Source of the DNA: Holothuria scabra
Lineage: Eukaryota; Echinodermata; Holothuroidea; Aspidochirotida; Holothuriidae
NCBI GenBank assembly: GCA_037179385.1
Contig: CM074179.1
Location: forward strand, 4,092,001 to 4,156,000
Length of the DNA stretch: 64,000 nucleotides
Reading direction: 5' to 3'
In this document: in pieces, positions 1-10,989 of the stretch
Position numbering within the stretch: the stretch's first letter is position 1
How the letters are laid out: the number at the start of each line of letters is the position of its first letter
Translations under genes and position numbers: made by a program
The notes under the pieces: generated by a model
The model's input: only the letters and a program-made list of their open reading frames with translations
What the model was told of the DNA's origin: nothing
Database searches by the model: none

Positions 1-950
1 CCATTTTCCGTGGCTTCGATCAGTACTTGTCTGCAAGTACAAACCGTCTGGTTTGTTTATACATTTGTCATGTTGGGAAGAAAAACCCTACCGTTTTTGG
101 TGGATGTCAGAGGTCATTTGAGGTCACTAGTGGTAAATCTGCGAAAACCTCCTATAGTGCTTGAAATCGCGATATCTCAAGTTAGGAATGGCAAACGCTC
201 TTCATATTGAGTATGTAAATTTGCCATGTTGAGAACCCTATTGTTTTGGTGAAGGTCAAAGATCATTTGAGGTTCCAGAGATCAAAACCCGAAAACCTCG
301 AAAACACGATATCTCAAGGTAGGAATGACATACACTTTTCATATTTTGTATATAGATTTGTTATGTTGAGAAGAAGAACCCTATCGTTTCTGGTGGACGT
401 CAGAGGTCATATGAGGTCACCAACGGCAAATCTGCAAAAACTGCAAAAGCGGCTTATAAACACATTATCTCAAGACAGAAATTAACGACACTTTTAAAAG
501 TATACAGCTTCATCATGTTAAGAGGAAGAACCATATTGTTTTTGGAAGAGTTCAAAGGTCATTTGAGGTCACCAAAGGTCAAAACTAGAACACGTCCTGA
601 ACAAGATATCTCAAGGTGAAATGGCGGACATTTTTCATAATTTTTCATGTTGAGAAGGAGATCTCTATTGCTTTTGGTGGAAGTCAGAGTACATAAGAGG
701 CCACCCGCGGTAAATCTGCAAAAACCTCTAAAATGGCTTGTTCACACGTTATCTCACACTTTTCATATTTGGTATGTAATTTTGTCATCTTGAGAGGAAG
801 AACCCTATTGGTTTCGATGGGGGTCAAAGGTCATTTGAGGTCAGCAAAGGTAAAACTGCTAAATTGTCTTAAATGGTTTCCTTCCTTCAAAAATTGTGTT
901 TAACAAGGTTTTAAGAGTTTGACTCAAGGTAACCCACAAATGACCTTTGA
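1..950 (+). repeat. Satellite array, ~140-base unit (family A)
   Basis: About six head-to-tail degenerate units. Each unit contains GGTGGA(T/C)GTCAGAGGTCAT, TTTGAGGTCAC, AAAACCTC, CGATATCTCAAG and a GTTGAGAAGAAGAACCCTA-like block. The CGATATCTCAAG word recurs near 168, 307, 465, 605 and 742. The array runs off the left edge. The same family, in the same orientation, lies at about 49490-50170. Confidence 0.8.
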
Positions 951-1960
951 CTTCATCACAAACGATAGAGATTATGGTTTAAGGATAATGTATCCACATA
1001 CCAACTCAGAAATCTATCCAAGTTTTCTTTCTTGATATATTGTGTAGACCAGTTTTTAGATTTACCCCCTTGTTCCCAGGTGACTTTTGACCTCCACCAA
1101 AAACAGCAGGGTTCTTCTAACTATAGCACATCCACATATACAGTATCCAGCTATCTACACCTGATGATCTCAGAATACTTTTGACCTCCACTAAAAGTAA
1201 TTGGATTTCCCCAGCATGTCTCAGTCTGCCACATTACGGAATATTAGCCTTTAAGGAGATCTGTCATGGCTACCACAGTTTTTAGGAAAAAACTGCGGTT
1301 TCCAATTATAGTACCCGACCACTGGTTCATAACCCCAAATAGCTGCTTCAATGAGCAGCAGATTTGATTACCATTCCAGTACAATAGAAGCCCAACAACT
1401 TTGGGGTTTACATAACAACTTACAACAAATCCTGAAATAAGTGCTGGCAAAAAGGGAATCAAATTACTTATAGTGCACCGAAGGGCTGCATCCCCTTTTA
1501 GCTTATTCTGAGATAAAGTTCTATCAAATGTCAACCTTCATGGTCATTTTCCAATGCTTAAATGGGCATATAATTAGTACTGAGAACAGTTCCTGACGAG
1601 ATTGTGCTAAGGGCAATTTATCTGAAATGTGAAAAGTATCCATCACTCTTATTGTGGTGGTGCCATGTTTTCAAGCAATTTCCAAGGTTTGTGGTCTCAT
1701 ATTTAGTGTCTGTGTTGGTCATATTAACTAGATGGTCCTTACTGTTTTGGTGGACGTAAAATGTCATTTTGGGTTACAAGAGGTAAAAGTCTCAATATCT
1801 TGTTAACACAATTTCTCATGGTTGGATTCTTGGATACTTCCAAATTTCACACATAGTATGTGGATGTTAATATAGTGAGCAGAACCCTAGTTCTAGGTGT
1901 TCAAAGGTCATCCAGGGTCTCAATGTGAGGAAGCTTGGATGCCTTCCATGTATACTTTGT
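951..1960. repeat. Degenerate and inverted family A units
   Basis: The stretch 930-1200 carries the satellite words in reverse (for example TGACCTCCACCAAAAACAG near 1090), and 1730-1930 returns to the forward orientation (GTTTTGGTGGACGTAAAATG). The array has therefore been inverted in part. Nothing protein-coding was seen; the 96-codon minus-strand frame at 1244-1534 has no recognisable features. Confidence 0.55.
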
Positions 1961-2426
1961 GGGTACATTACGGAGCACTGTCAATTTGAAAAAAAAGCTT
2001 ACATTTCAGCAGCAAGGAATCACTAAGCCTTTTGGCTTTCTGGTTATTACTATATATCCATGTTACCATCTGTTATCATAATAATTGAACATTAAAGGTC
2101 AAGAGCAGTCACCAGACTAATTTTGAAACAACAGCTAAATGTCACAATTTTCCTGTTATTTCCCTCAAAGTATCTTTCATTGTGTTTTGTAAATTAAATA
2201 TTGTATATAACAAGGTGAAACATTCAGTTACTCCTAGTAAATTTCATATTTAAAGAGAAAAACTGTTGTCACGTGACTCTCGACAGCCAATCATGAAGCA
2301 GGACAGTCTACTACACGACTTCAAATTGTGGTGACTGCTTCTGCCCTTTAAGAATACCCCAGAATTTACCCGTTGTTACCCTAATTACCAAACGTTTTGG
2401 ATACTAACTTTGTCATTTGAACCTAC
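1961..2426. other. Intronic or downstream sequence, no feature seen
   Basis: AT-rich sequence just downstream of the large exon of transporter copy 1. It begins with that exon's donor site on the minus strand. It probably belongs to the intron before a last exon that lies outside the window. No homologue of the terminal exon of copy 2 was found here. Confidence 0.4.
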
Positions 2427-3407
2427 CTGTCACTATTCCTCCTGAAAGCGTCATAATTCCACATAGGACGTAAAACAGATAAAGAGCAGGTTTAAAGTTA
2501 TGTTCACAAACGCAATAAGGTACCCAGCTAGGGAGAACGCAGCCTTGAACCGATAGACCAAATCCGCTGAGACTGGCAACCACCGCCAAAACTGGAAACG
2601 AGCTGTAAAATAAACTGATGACGTAACCTGACATCATGCAGAGAGCTGGCATTAACAAACCAATAAAAAGATTCATTCGATTCAGAGTAAACAAAATAAT
2701 GCAGAACAAACGCCCTGCAAGTCCAGCTATTCCACCCAGAGTTGATAACCACACGGCTGTTTTAGAGCCTAACCCAAGGTTTTCTCCATACGGCACAAGA
2801 AAGATGGACCAACTTGTGAAACTGTGATCGAGTAATATTGTTGTTAATGTTAGGAACACAAACTCTGGGTGGTTACAAGAAATGAGAATCCAAGATTTAA
2901 GACCTGTTTTTGCACCAGTCATTGACTTCCCGCACTTTTCGTTTTCCTCTCTTTCCATTTTGTTCCGTTCCTCCTCTGTGATCTTAGCGTGATGCTTAAG
3001 AAGATTCGATTGCTCATTATTGTCTTTAACATCAGTCGTTTCATTCAGTAACCTGTCATAGGTGGTGTCTTCAAGGTGATGGCATATTTGTTTCTCCTGT
3101 GTACTCTCATAACTTTTCTGATTAGTGTGTTTTCCCAGGTCCGTCATTTCTATCATACCTATACTATCCGTTTTACCAGAAGGAGTGAAAATACCTGATA
3201 AAATCAGAGTCCATGATAAACCAGCAAAAACACCCATGCCAATCTTTCCCCCATATTCCCGTTGAAGGTATTCTAGTAGTACTGGTACGACGGCAATACC
3301 AATGTATGAGGGTAACTGAGTAACAGTGTAGGCTGTAGGGTAGGACGATTCGAAGTTTTCTTTCAAGGAGATCACTGTTATGACGTCAACAAGACCAAAT
3401 CCAATCC
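2427..3407 (-). CDS. Transporter copy 1, third exon (981 bases)
   Basis: This large exon carries helices 4 to 11. The acceptor is a T-run ending in tag just above 3407 and the donor is ACAG|GTAGGT at 2427/2426. It starts GIGFGLVDVITVIS, has a polar loop rich in D, E, K, N and T between the two halves, then HPEFVFLTLTTILLDHSFTS and AVWLSTLGGIAGLAGRLF, and ends in IMTLSGGIVTG. The length of 981 bases is identical to that of the paralogue. No stop or frameshift was seen. Roughly three quarters of residues match copy 2 in the first 75 positions, compared by eye. Confidence 0.87.
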
Positions 3408-6400
3408 CTAAAAAAAAAAAACCATGTATGTGACAGCTTCGAGAACAGCGCCCTCATATGTTTGTGATATCAGTAAAAGGTGTTTGCCCAGAGTTTTCAA
3501 TGTTTGAAAGTCACAAATAAAAATGAACACAATTTCTATGTCAGACCTTCTTTCGGATTTCTTGCCTACTTCATTTGACTCCCTTTTAAGATTACTTATA
3601 AATTAATGACCGACCAATCAAAACGGCAGTAAAATTTACCAAATAACTTAGCGATCACCCCTATTTATTACTTCCCTTTAGTCCCAGGCCAGCTGCTCTC
3701 TATCTAAAACTTCACGTTGAACAAACACAGTTTACTAGTTGCTTATGGGAATATTCTGTTAGACTTACGAGACCCAACTGTATTTATTGTTATATTCCCT
3801 GTAATATGAGATAATTTGCATCTTTTGAATCCGATGTTCGTCAAATAGTATAGCGAATTGAGTATTTGTTTTACCCTACTCAAAATAACCTTATTGCATG
3901 CTTCTAGAATTGAGTAGGACATTTTTGCCAATATTACCCGAGGAAAGGTCTTTTACCGGGCGGGACTTATCTCTGTATTTTTAACAACTAATCCCTTTTA
4001 ATAACGAGCTTGCTTTATTCAGCAAACAACCTTTATTAGGGGCAAACCCGTTTAACTTTATTCATCGCAAGATACCAAAACAAAAACATCCTCTGGTAAA
4101 TTATGGATTAGGAATGGTCAACTCAGTAAAGATGGCAAGAACTTGATTTTGTTCGTTTCCATCCATCATGTGGGTGATGAATGAATATACTTGAACATGC
4201 TTAACAAATTATCAATGTTTTGAAGGACATGTTAAGTTACACGCCTACCAAGCACCTTTCCTGTGCCAAAACTGCTCCAATATTAGAGAAAATGTCACAC
4301 TTATCCCAGGTAAAGTTCCGAAATGGTACCCTATATGGGATTAATAAGGAACCCATATAGAGTATTCCAAATAGCCAAGCTCACCTGCATGACCCATGAA
4401 GCCAATATGGAGGTTGTGGGGACCATGTAAACACATGACGAACATATTTGTCAGTCCTATAGCACCCACTATACATATGGGCTGCCCATGTTGGCTTGTT
4501 AATCTTGTCAGAAATTAAACTGTAGTAAATCAGACGAAATTCGGAGAAAGGAAAATACAAATTATGCACTAGGAATATTTAATCACAATTTGTTATACTA
4601 AAAAATGGGTAAAGAAAATTTTACTTCACGAACGTGAAGTTTGGCCACGTTATTTCTCAATATATTGTCCCCGGTCTTCTGCACTAGCCTTAATTAAATA
4701 TGTTTTATCACTGTCTTCAACCTTGGCTTTATAACTGTCCGTTGATTCATAAGAACGTTTCTTGAACAATCTGGGTAATTTTAAATAAGAAAATTGTTTT
4801 TTTTTTTACCTGACAGGGAAAGACACAGAAAAAGTTGCCACAGTTCTCTAGAAGGGAGAAAAGCTCTTCCTATAAATCCCAGACCCACCAGGGAACCACC
4901 AATAGAAGCAACGACTCGAGGATGAACTCTCCTGTCCAAAAGGGCAGCTAAGGGAGCTGAAACAAACAGAATTAAAACTGAATTATCAAATGTTCCCAGA
5001 ATAAATTTACGTAAACGAGTGCACTTTGAATCCTTAAAGAGCCAAACCTCTCACCCTAAATTACAATTTTGGTACGGGGGTACCGAAATTCTCAATTGGC
5101 TCAGCTCTTTGACTGACAGCTAATTCAAACAATGCAGAGTACCAAAGCTTATATTACACATGATGAACGGTGTTGAGAGTGTTTTGATTATACGAATTAA
5201 TTTTTTTTATACTCTCCTTGAAGCAATAAACTGAAATTGTATCTGGATGAGGATGAATTTCCGACAATTGCTGGAGGGACTTAAGTAAGAAGGTTAAGAG
5301 AATTTGTCCTGTCTGGGGTGAGAGAACTGTGCCTTTGATTGATTTCCACAGCTTTTTTGCAACAAGTCGAAAATATCGCCTGTGGTCTGTTTGAAAGAGT
5401 GACGCATACCTACAGGGATAACTGTATCGTGCAACTTAAAAACTAAGCGACGGAACATCATCATCATTGCTTCAGGGAGCTTTCAATAACAATGGGAAAT
5501 CCCTGCTTGCACTAATGAGCTATTCCAAATCAAAATCTGCCACACTGTGCAATTGGATCTCCTAAGATATGATCAGTTGAAAAGGAGCAAAGGACATTTG
5601 CTCGTAAAAAAACTCAAGAAGGCCCTAGCTCTATATATTATTAACAGTTTTCGGTCATTGCGTGCATAGAAGCTGCACCTGTGAACCTAAACGACTGTAC
5701 TCCAAGTCTTCACTTGCAAGCAAACTTAGGCAATACTTGCGCAACATAATGTTGCAAGGGACAAATTTTTACAGGGGGCAAGATCGTTCATGGATGATTG
5801 AATCGTGTACACTATCTAAGCGGAACGCCACCATCGGTTAGCGCGGAGCGCACAAGAAAATTTCGGGCCTTACAAACCGCCCAGATGGTCGGAAACGACA
5901 CTTGGCGAGTGTTATAAGCTGCATGTACCCAGCCCTGAAGCAGGAATTTCATGTCTGTAATTTTTAGATTTTTAGAATTTTCAATGTAAAAAATTGTTCG
6001 AGGGAACCTGACTCTCGGTCACGGCCTTTCACGCCTACGCACGATAAAACTAACAACTATCAAACAGCCTATATAGGCCTATGTCCGTTACCTAATTTTG
6101 AACCATGCATACACCCGACCCCCCCCCCCCCCCCATATTCACCTTGTATGTCCAAGTTACACCTGTGCGTCACCACTTGAGATCAGAACGGGACCTAACC
6201 AAGACCAACGCATTCTTCAATGGTCGGGTGCCATATGCAGACTACATACCTGACAAGTAGGCTAGTACAACTTGGCATAGTTTTTACAGTTACAAATTTT
6301 CAATAGATATCACGAATGATGGTCCCCAAATTACGATTTCACTTTTCAGCATACTGCACAATCTCTTGTGCTATTCCTGGTCAAATGTCCGCATATTTCA

Positions 6401-7698
6401 CGAGTCAAAACTGACGCTGCTGAGTGAAGGTATTTTGATTATTTATTTTAAATTCTTTTTTATTTTAATTTTAAATTTTTTTCACAGGTCTAATTTTCCA
6501 GGAGGGTAAGTGCCTCTCCTTGCCCCCCCCCCCTTGCGGACGCCCATGGCAAGGCCTCATTCATTGGTTCTCCGCAGCTGATAGAAGAGCTTGTCTGAAG
6601 CTAGCCGCACACTATACGTCTTTGCAAATCGCAACTCAACTAAACCGTCGTGACCTAATATGAATCGTCGTCAAAATTTTGAGTGGAACGACAGGGCCAC
6701 GCAAACTATACGACTGGCTATCGCACCATTGCCAGTCGAACGATTTGGGAATGCACACCCACATCGGCACAAAAAGACTATTGCGGTACAACAGCACAGA
6801 ACAGCATACAGTTTGCAAATATACTTTCAGTGTGTAGCTAGCGTACTAGGCCTATGCAAATTTACAGCTCACTAGTGATATCTGCTGCCTCGGCAATCTC
6901 TTCAACGGTTTTTTCCAAGCATCTCTTTCGGAACAGCTTTTGCTTCCACAGTTTTAAAGTACATGTCGTTGCTCCCACATTTCTACGAGTTTGTCTTATT
7001 TCTACTGGCCGTGCTCGGTCCATGTATCCATCTTTTCAACTTAATATTTACTCAAAGTTACGTCAAACGTTGTCACCGGAACGAGCATCAGACAACTTTT
7101 ACCGTATTTATATCACGTGCATTTACACCAGTAACTTTGATCGGTCAGATTTTTCAGTCACTTGCAACTGTCGCCCTACAGAGTCGGGAAAAACCAACAT
7201 GTTCGTTCTTCCCGACTGAAGATGATGCAACTTAAAACTGGTCTAAAAACTGCCAGTCGCAGTCGTAAACTCACGCACACTTCTACCCCGCGGAGCGGAC
7301 TCGGTTTGTTCACTCCCGCTTTAAGGCTTCACAAACCACCGGGGATATGACTGAACAAGGCATATGCCCTACAGTCTGCTAAGCAGGCAAGCACCCTACA
7401 CGACTGAGGGAGATCCGACGATCGAGTTGAGTTGCAACGCGTAAAGTCGTATAGTTTACTGCCAGCTTTAGCCTACAAAGCCGTTCCTGTGTTTCTCGTC
7501 AGTGATCAATAGCTTACCAATGAGAAACCCGATCCCTGTTTGAAGAGCAAACGCGCATCCAATGAGGTAATGCAGGGACTGGAAATCGTTCACCGTTTCT
7601 TCCATTATTACACCATACGCTTTAAGGGTTCCGTCAACGAGAAATTTAAACAGACATCTGGCCACCAGGACTTGGATGTGTCGCCACGTCGTATTCAT
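2427..7698 (-). CDS. SLC16/monocarboxylate-transporter-like MFS protein, copy 1 (partial, 3 exons)
   Basis: Predicted plasma-membrane carrier of the major facilitator superfamily, SLC16 family. Known members move lactate, pyruvate and other monocarboxylates, thyroid hormone, aromatic amino acids or creatine; the substrate here cannot be read from sequence. The coding exons join in phase 1: 7698-7518, 4956-4810 and 3407-2427, giving at least 436 residues. The first ATG of the first exon (7698-7696) was taken as start because the paralogue has an ATG at almost the same place. The protein shows paired hydrophobic helices, the GIGFGL helix, a charged central loop of about 95 residues, then the second helix set with a GRLF motif. 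The terminal exon (last helix) is not seen and probably lies left of base 1. The usual SLC16 DGGWGW motif before helix 1 is absent, so an upstream coding exon is possible. Family assignment is fairly sure, substrate unknown. Confidence 0.8.
3408..4809 (-). other. Intron 2 of transporter copy 1
   Basis: The intron runs from the CTGTCAG|GTAAAA donor at 4809 to the tag acceptor at 3408. It is AT-rich, with no recognisable repeat family or coding sequence. Confidence 0.7.
4810..4956 (-). CDS. Transporter copy 1, second exon (147 bases)
   Basis: This is a short exon of 49 codons, phase 1 at both ends. A tttcag acceptor lies just above 4956 and a CTGTCAG|GTAAAA donor at 4810/4809. It encodes PLAALLDRRVHPRVVASIGG and then a second hydrophobic stretch ending in LSLSG, which matches the helix 2-3 region of SLC16 carriers, where a basic loop follows a GP-type turn. 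The paralogue exon at 42939-43085 has the same length and a very similar protein. Confidence 0.82.
5088..5350 (+). repeat. ~270-base dispersed repeat (family B), copy 1
   Basis: It starts near AATTCTCAATTGGCTCAGCT and shows CTTTGACTGACAGC, then GCTTATATTACA, then GTTTTGATTATAC, then GATGAGGATGAATTT. The same ordered words occur at about 10560-10830, 49065-49320 and, weaker, 53870-54110 and 59260-59370. The order and spacing are shared, so it is one interspersed family. No coding capacity was seen. Confidence 0.6.
7270..7400 (-). repeat. tRNA-like SINE (family C), copy 1
   Basis: Read on the minus strand it has a box-A-like TAGCAGACTGTAGGGCATA and a box-B-like CCGAGTCCGCTCCGCGGGG about 70 bases on. 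The same block occurs at about 41745-41830. The two copies lie in different introns of the two transporter genes, so they are separate insertions rather than a duplicated exon or promoter. Confidence 0.5.
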
Positions 7699-7731
7699 TG
7701 ATGATATGGTGATGAGATCGGTATATGAAAT
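7518..7731 (-). CDS. Transporter copy 1, first visible coding exon
   Basis: The minus strand reads a tttcag acceptor just above 7731 and a TTG|GTAAGC donor at 7518/7517. The frame is open through the whole exon and includes the helix-1 segment with FLVDGTLKAYGV and the end piece QTGIGFLI. The paralogous exon at 45672-45852 matches it closely. The frame stays open from the acceptor to the first ATG at 7698-7696, so either the bases above it are 5' untranslated or an upstream exon adds residues. Confidence 0.8.
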
Positions 7732-7865
7732 CTGAAACAAACGAACATCGCAAAGTTAATAGTTGATAATTGTCACTGGGTCGTCTGTGGCGCTAAAGAG
7801 CAGAGGATGGTTGGACAATTCTCCAAGTGGAGCCCTTTCGTTAACTTTTCTCAGAGTAAGCTCTC

Positions 7866-8900
7866 CATAGGCGACGGAAGATTTTTCATTAGAGGGCCAC
7901 AACTTTTCGGCAGCCAACATAATGGTGATGCCGCAGGGCGTCCGGTTTTGCACGGAACGCAAAACCTCATCGGCCTGGGGTCCAGGGGCAAAACCCCGGT
8001 AGAGATCCAGGGGCGACCACCCCCCCCCCCCCGGAAACTCAGCGAATTTAGTGATTTGAGAGGCTCCAAAATAGTCGAAAATCATATTCAAATTAAGGAT
8101 TTTAAACTATGAATTTAGTTCGGAAGTTGGGTGTGGTAAGGGACGAGATTAGAATTTGGAAGAACTGTGGCATTTTATTAAGGAGAAAAATACTCTACAG
8201 TAATTTTAGGGGGGAAAATGTCAAAGCTACTGGATATCGAACATGCTTTTGGCAATTTGAGACAGGGAATTTTTGAGAGATCCAAAGTGTTTTGGGGAAT
8301 TTTATCAATAGGGAGTTCTATTTAAAATCCCGAGGCAATATGCAGGGGTCCATGGGCCCGCAACAGGGAACCGGAAGTTCTGACATCTTAGGCTTTTAGG
8401 AGACTTAGTGGGAGCAAATAAGAACCTTTATATAGGTATTACCAATAATCCTAAAAGGGACATTACTACTGGGGCAAATGCGCGTCATTGAGGGCAATAA
8501 GGGGAATGGGGACATGTCCCTTTCTCAGTATGTTTAAAGGGCCGGGATTTGAGAAGAAGAAAGATAGTTTGAAAAAGATTTATAGCTTGTTTTAGCTTGT
8601 TTTAAATGTTTGAAAGCCGAAAGTAAACTATCCCTCAAGTTATCGTTAATGTGGGGGTCCAAGGGGAATGTCGCTGGAAGTTTTGCCGTTATTTGAAAAA
8701 GGAATAATTTAGCCAGAACTAACCGAAAATGTAACTTACAAAGTGTTAATTCTCAAATAGGCCTATTGCTGTTTTGAAAAAAATTATTTCGCGACATTTA
8801 GTTATTGGGGACCCACGCCCCAAAAAGGTCTCATATAAAATATTGGGACCAGGCCCCCTGCCCAATCCCCCCCCCGCTCCCCCCCCCCCCTCCGCTCTGA
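7866..8900. mobile_element. Degenerate non-autonomous element (family D, CATAGGCGGCGGAAG end)
   Basis: The left end CATAGGCGACGGAAG at 7866-7880 resembles the terminal repeat seen at 16912 and, inverted, at 25854. It continues with TTTTCGGCAGCCAACATAAT, GGTCCAGGGGCAAAACCCCG and a C-run. The right part (8635-8890) has GTTATCGTTAATGTGGGGG, a CGACATTTAGTTAT word and C-rich tracts that match about 25590-25850. The right end is decayed. No open frame of note. Confidence 0.55.
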
Positions 8901-9524
8901 AATAAATACATTAACTTTCAACGAGTAAGTCGAGCGCACACTTATATCCTCGAAACGCCTAGTATACGTTTTTCGTTCCCGTAATATGAAAGGTTTGTCG
9001 TTTCATAATGTTTTATTGTTCCATATACTTACAATATTTTTTCGATGTTTTCAGTTACAAACCCAGGGATAGTAAGGCGGAAACAACGATGAAATCCTTC
9101 GGTTTTTGCCTGTTTTAGGATGTATTGGTTTTGCAGCTGTGCAGATTTAGTCTCACAATCCGAACTCCATTCTGCAAAGCTTGACAGCCTTCTAAATCTA
9201 AATCGTAACTCCAGCTGAAAGATTTGATGCATTCATATAGCAATTTACATGACGTTTCCAATGTCACGATATATTTGTGCTGGGCACACAACTAAAAACA
9301 TTATATATTTGAGTCAGCCAGGCATATTTTTTGTCAATTTCGCACGATATTTTAATTACTTTGATAACTAATCCACGCTTAGTGTAAAGTTACCTTTTAA
9401 TCAAATGAACAGTACATACCAGCAATTTTACCAGACAACATGTACTAAAAGATTTCACAGGGGTAGAACAACCAAGCAGCAAACTGGGTGTAGCTTGATA
9501 AATGTTTGAATTTCGAATCGTATG

Positions 9525-9682
9525 GGCAATCATCATGATCATCATCATCACCATCGCCGTCGCCGTCGCCGTCGCCGTCCCCATCGCCATTTCCATCGTC
9601 ATCGTCATCACCTACACCATCACCACCACCACTACCAACCCAACCACCACTACCACCACCACCAACAACAACAACATTATTA
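9525..9682 (+). repeat. Trinucleotide microsatellite (ATC / GCC / ACC / AAC)
   Basis: About 155 bases of drifting triplets: ATC/ATG-rich, then four CGTCGC-type units, then CATCGT, CACCACC and finally AACAACAAC. The apparent proteins rich in H, R, T or D on both strands are products of this repeat. Confidence 0.85.
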
Positions 9683-10314
9683 TGTACCATGCAGAAGCAA
9701 TGTACTTGAAAGAGACAATGCCCTTGAAAGCTTTTCTATTATATTCATTTCTTGATTAACAATAATGTACGCGAAGAAGAATCTTCGAAACGAGTTGACA
9801 TAAACCCCGAGTTGACTTAACCCCACGAGCTTAAGAATTTGTTTGGTTGGACAGCTGGCATTTTAACTTAATATGGGGAGAGTGCTCATCCCGGCGTGAG
9901 GGCAAGCTCCCACATGTAAGGTCCAGATGAATTAGACCTCGCCAAGGAGGTGTAGGGCAAAACTTGAAATTAACACTAACATACTACTTTCTTACTTCTG
10001 AAAATAAAAATAATCATTGAAACATAACTGTTTTTGAAACCTTGACAAAAATAAAATGGTTCCTACGCGAGGGGGGGGGGGGGGGGGTGCAGGCAGACAA
10101 AGCTCCTCTGTGTCTGCTTCAAGGAGAGACTGCTTTAATAGTGAGATAGTAGGATAAATACCAACTTAATTAACCAGAGGTGATCTAGAGGACATATAAC
10201 TTAGAGGCATAAATAATTTAATAAAACGCACTTGATTGTGATCTAACTTTGTTACAATGATGGTGTTAGATCATTGATTTCCTGATAATGGGGAAGCCCT
10301 CCGAATGACTCCTC

Positions 10315-10432
10315 ATGGAAATGACATTTCAGGTTAGGTCAGATGGAGTTTTACGGTCCAGTTTCTGACAAATTGGTTTAAGTTGAGGCAGCCACGGCCT
10401 TCTCCCCATTGTGGCTCACTGGCTTGATATTC
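10315..10432 (-). repeat. tRNA-derived SINE (family E), minus copy
   Basis: Read on the minus strand it contains CAAGCCAGTGAGCCACAATG, then GGAGAAGGCCGTGG, then AAACTGGACCGTAAAACTC. This body matches copies at about 36985-37067, 56905-57000 and 58857-59060. Confidence 0.55.
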
Positions 10433-10559
10433 GGATGTTCACTGAACGAAAGGTAATACTTACTACACCTCGGCCTACATTTCAGTAGATTTCTGAAAGT
10501 TAAAACTAACTGCTAAGGCAGTCAAATATTACATAAAACTACAATTTTGTAGTAGTCTT

Positions 10560-10830
10560 ACAGAAATTCTCAGTTGACACAGCTCTTTGACTGACAGCAA
10601 ATCAGCAAATGAAAAAAGATGCAGAGCTTTGGCTAATATTACAGTGCACTGTGCTGATATGGGAGTGTTTTGGTTACACACTGGGGTCTTGTATGTAAAC
10701 ACTGGCTGAGGCAAAAAACTGAAATTGTGTCTTGATGAGGATGAGTTTTAGCCAGTTGTAGGAGTGGCTTGAGTAAGTAGGTTCGGAGATCTGGAACTGT
10801 TTGGAATTAAAGGACTGGGCCTTTAAAGGC
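10560..10830 (+). repeat. Dispersed repeat family B, copy 2
   Basis: It contains AATTCTCAGTTGACACAGCT, CTTTGACTGACAGCAAATC, GAGTGTTTTGGTTACACA, CTTGATGAGGATGAGTTTTA and a GGGCCTTTAAA end. It is the best-preserved copy for defining the family in this window. Confidence 0.6.
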
Positions 10831-10989
10831 AGTAAATCATCAGGCAGCTCTAATTCTCTTAACTCATTTACTTCAGGACAGGCTTGCCTTGGGGAGCATG
10901 CGAGATTCCATTTTGTAATCAAACACTCTCAGAACACGAAGTGTAATATCAGCTACTCTGCATTTCTAAATTCGATTTCAGAGCTGTAA

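Larger units (their letters stand above)
4957..7517 (-). other. Intron 1 of transporter copy 1, repeat-bearing
   Basis: The intron lies between the donor at 7517 and the acceptor at 4957. It holds a copy of a ~270-base dispersed repeat (about 5088-5350), one unit of the AGCGCCACC repeat at about 5821, a poly-C run at about 6118-6134, a hAT-like end (GCGGACGCCCATGG near 6536) and a tRNA-like SINE at about 7270-7400. No host coding exon is evident inside. Confidence 0.65.

Noticed and set aside
1244..1534. 96-codon minus-strand frame below transporter copy 1, considered as its terminal exon
   Set aside because: It does not resemble the terminal exon of copy 2 and lacks a suitable acceptor and phase.
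6118..6134. Poly-C and poly-G runs as functional G-quadruplexes or promoters
   Set aside because: Such runs recur at many repeat ends here (8030, 10070, 16940, 31337, 37450, 52930, 60910, 61440) and look like slippage inside mobile elements.
7228..7400. Shared promoter of the two transporter genes
   Set aside because: The matching block lies in different introns of the two genes and has tRNA-like boxes, so a SINE is the simpler reading.
9390..9759. His-, Arg-, Thr- and Asp/Gly-rich frames on both strands
   Set aside because: All come from one drifting trinucleotide repeat, and every frame is open for that reason.
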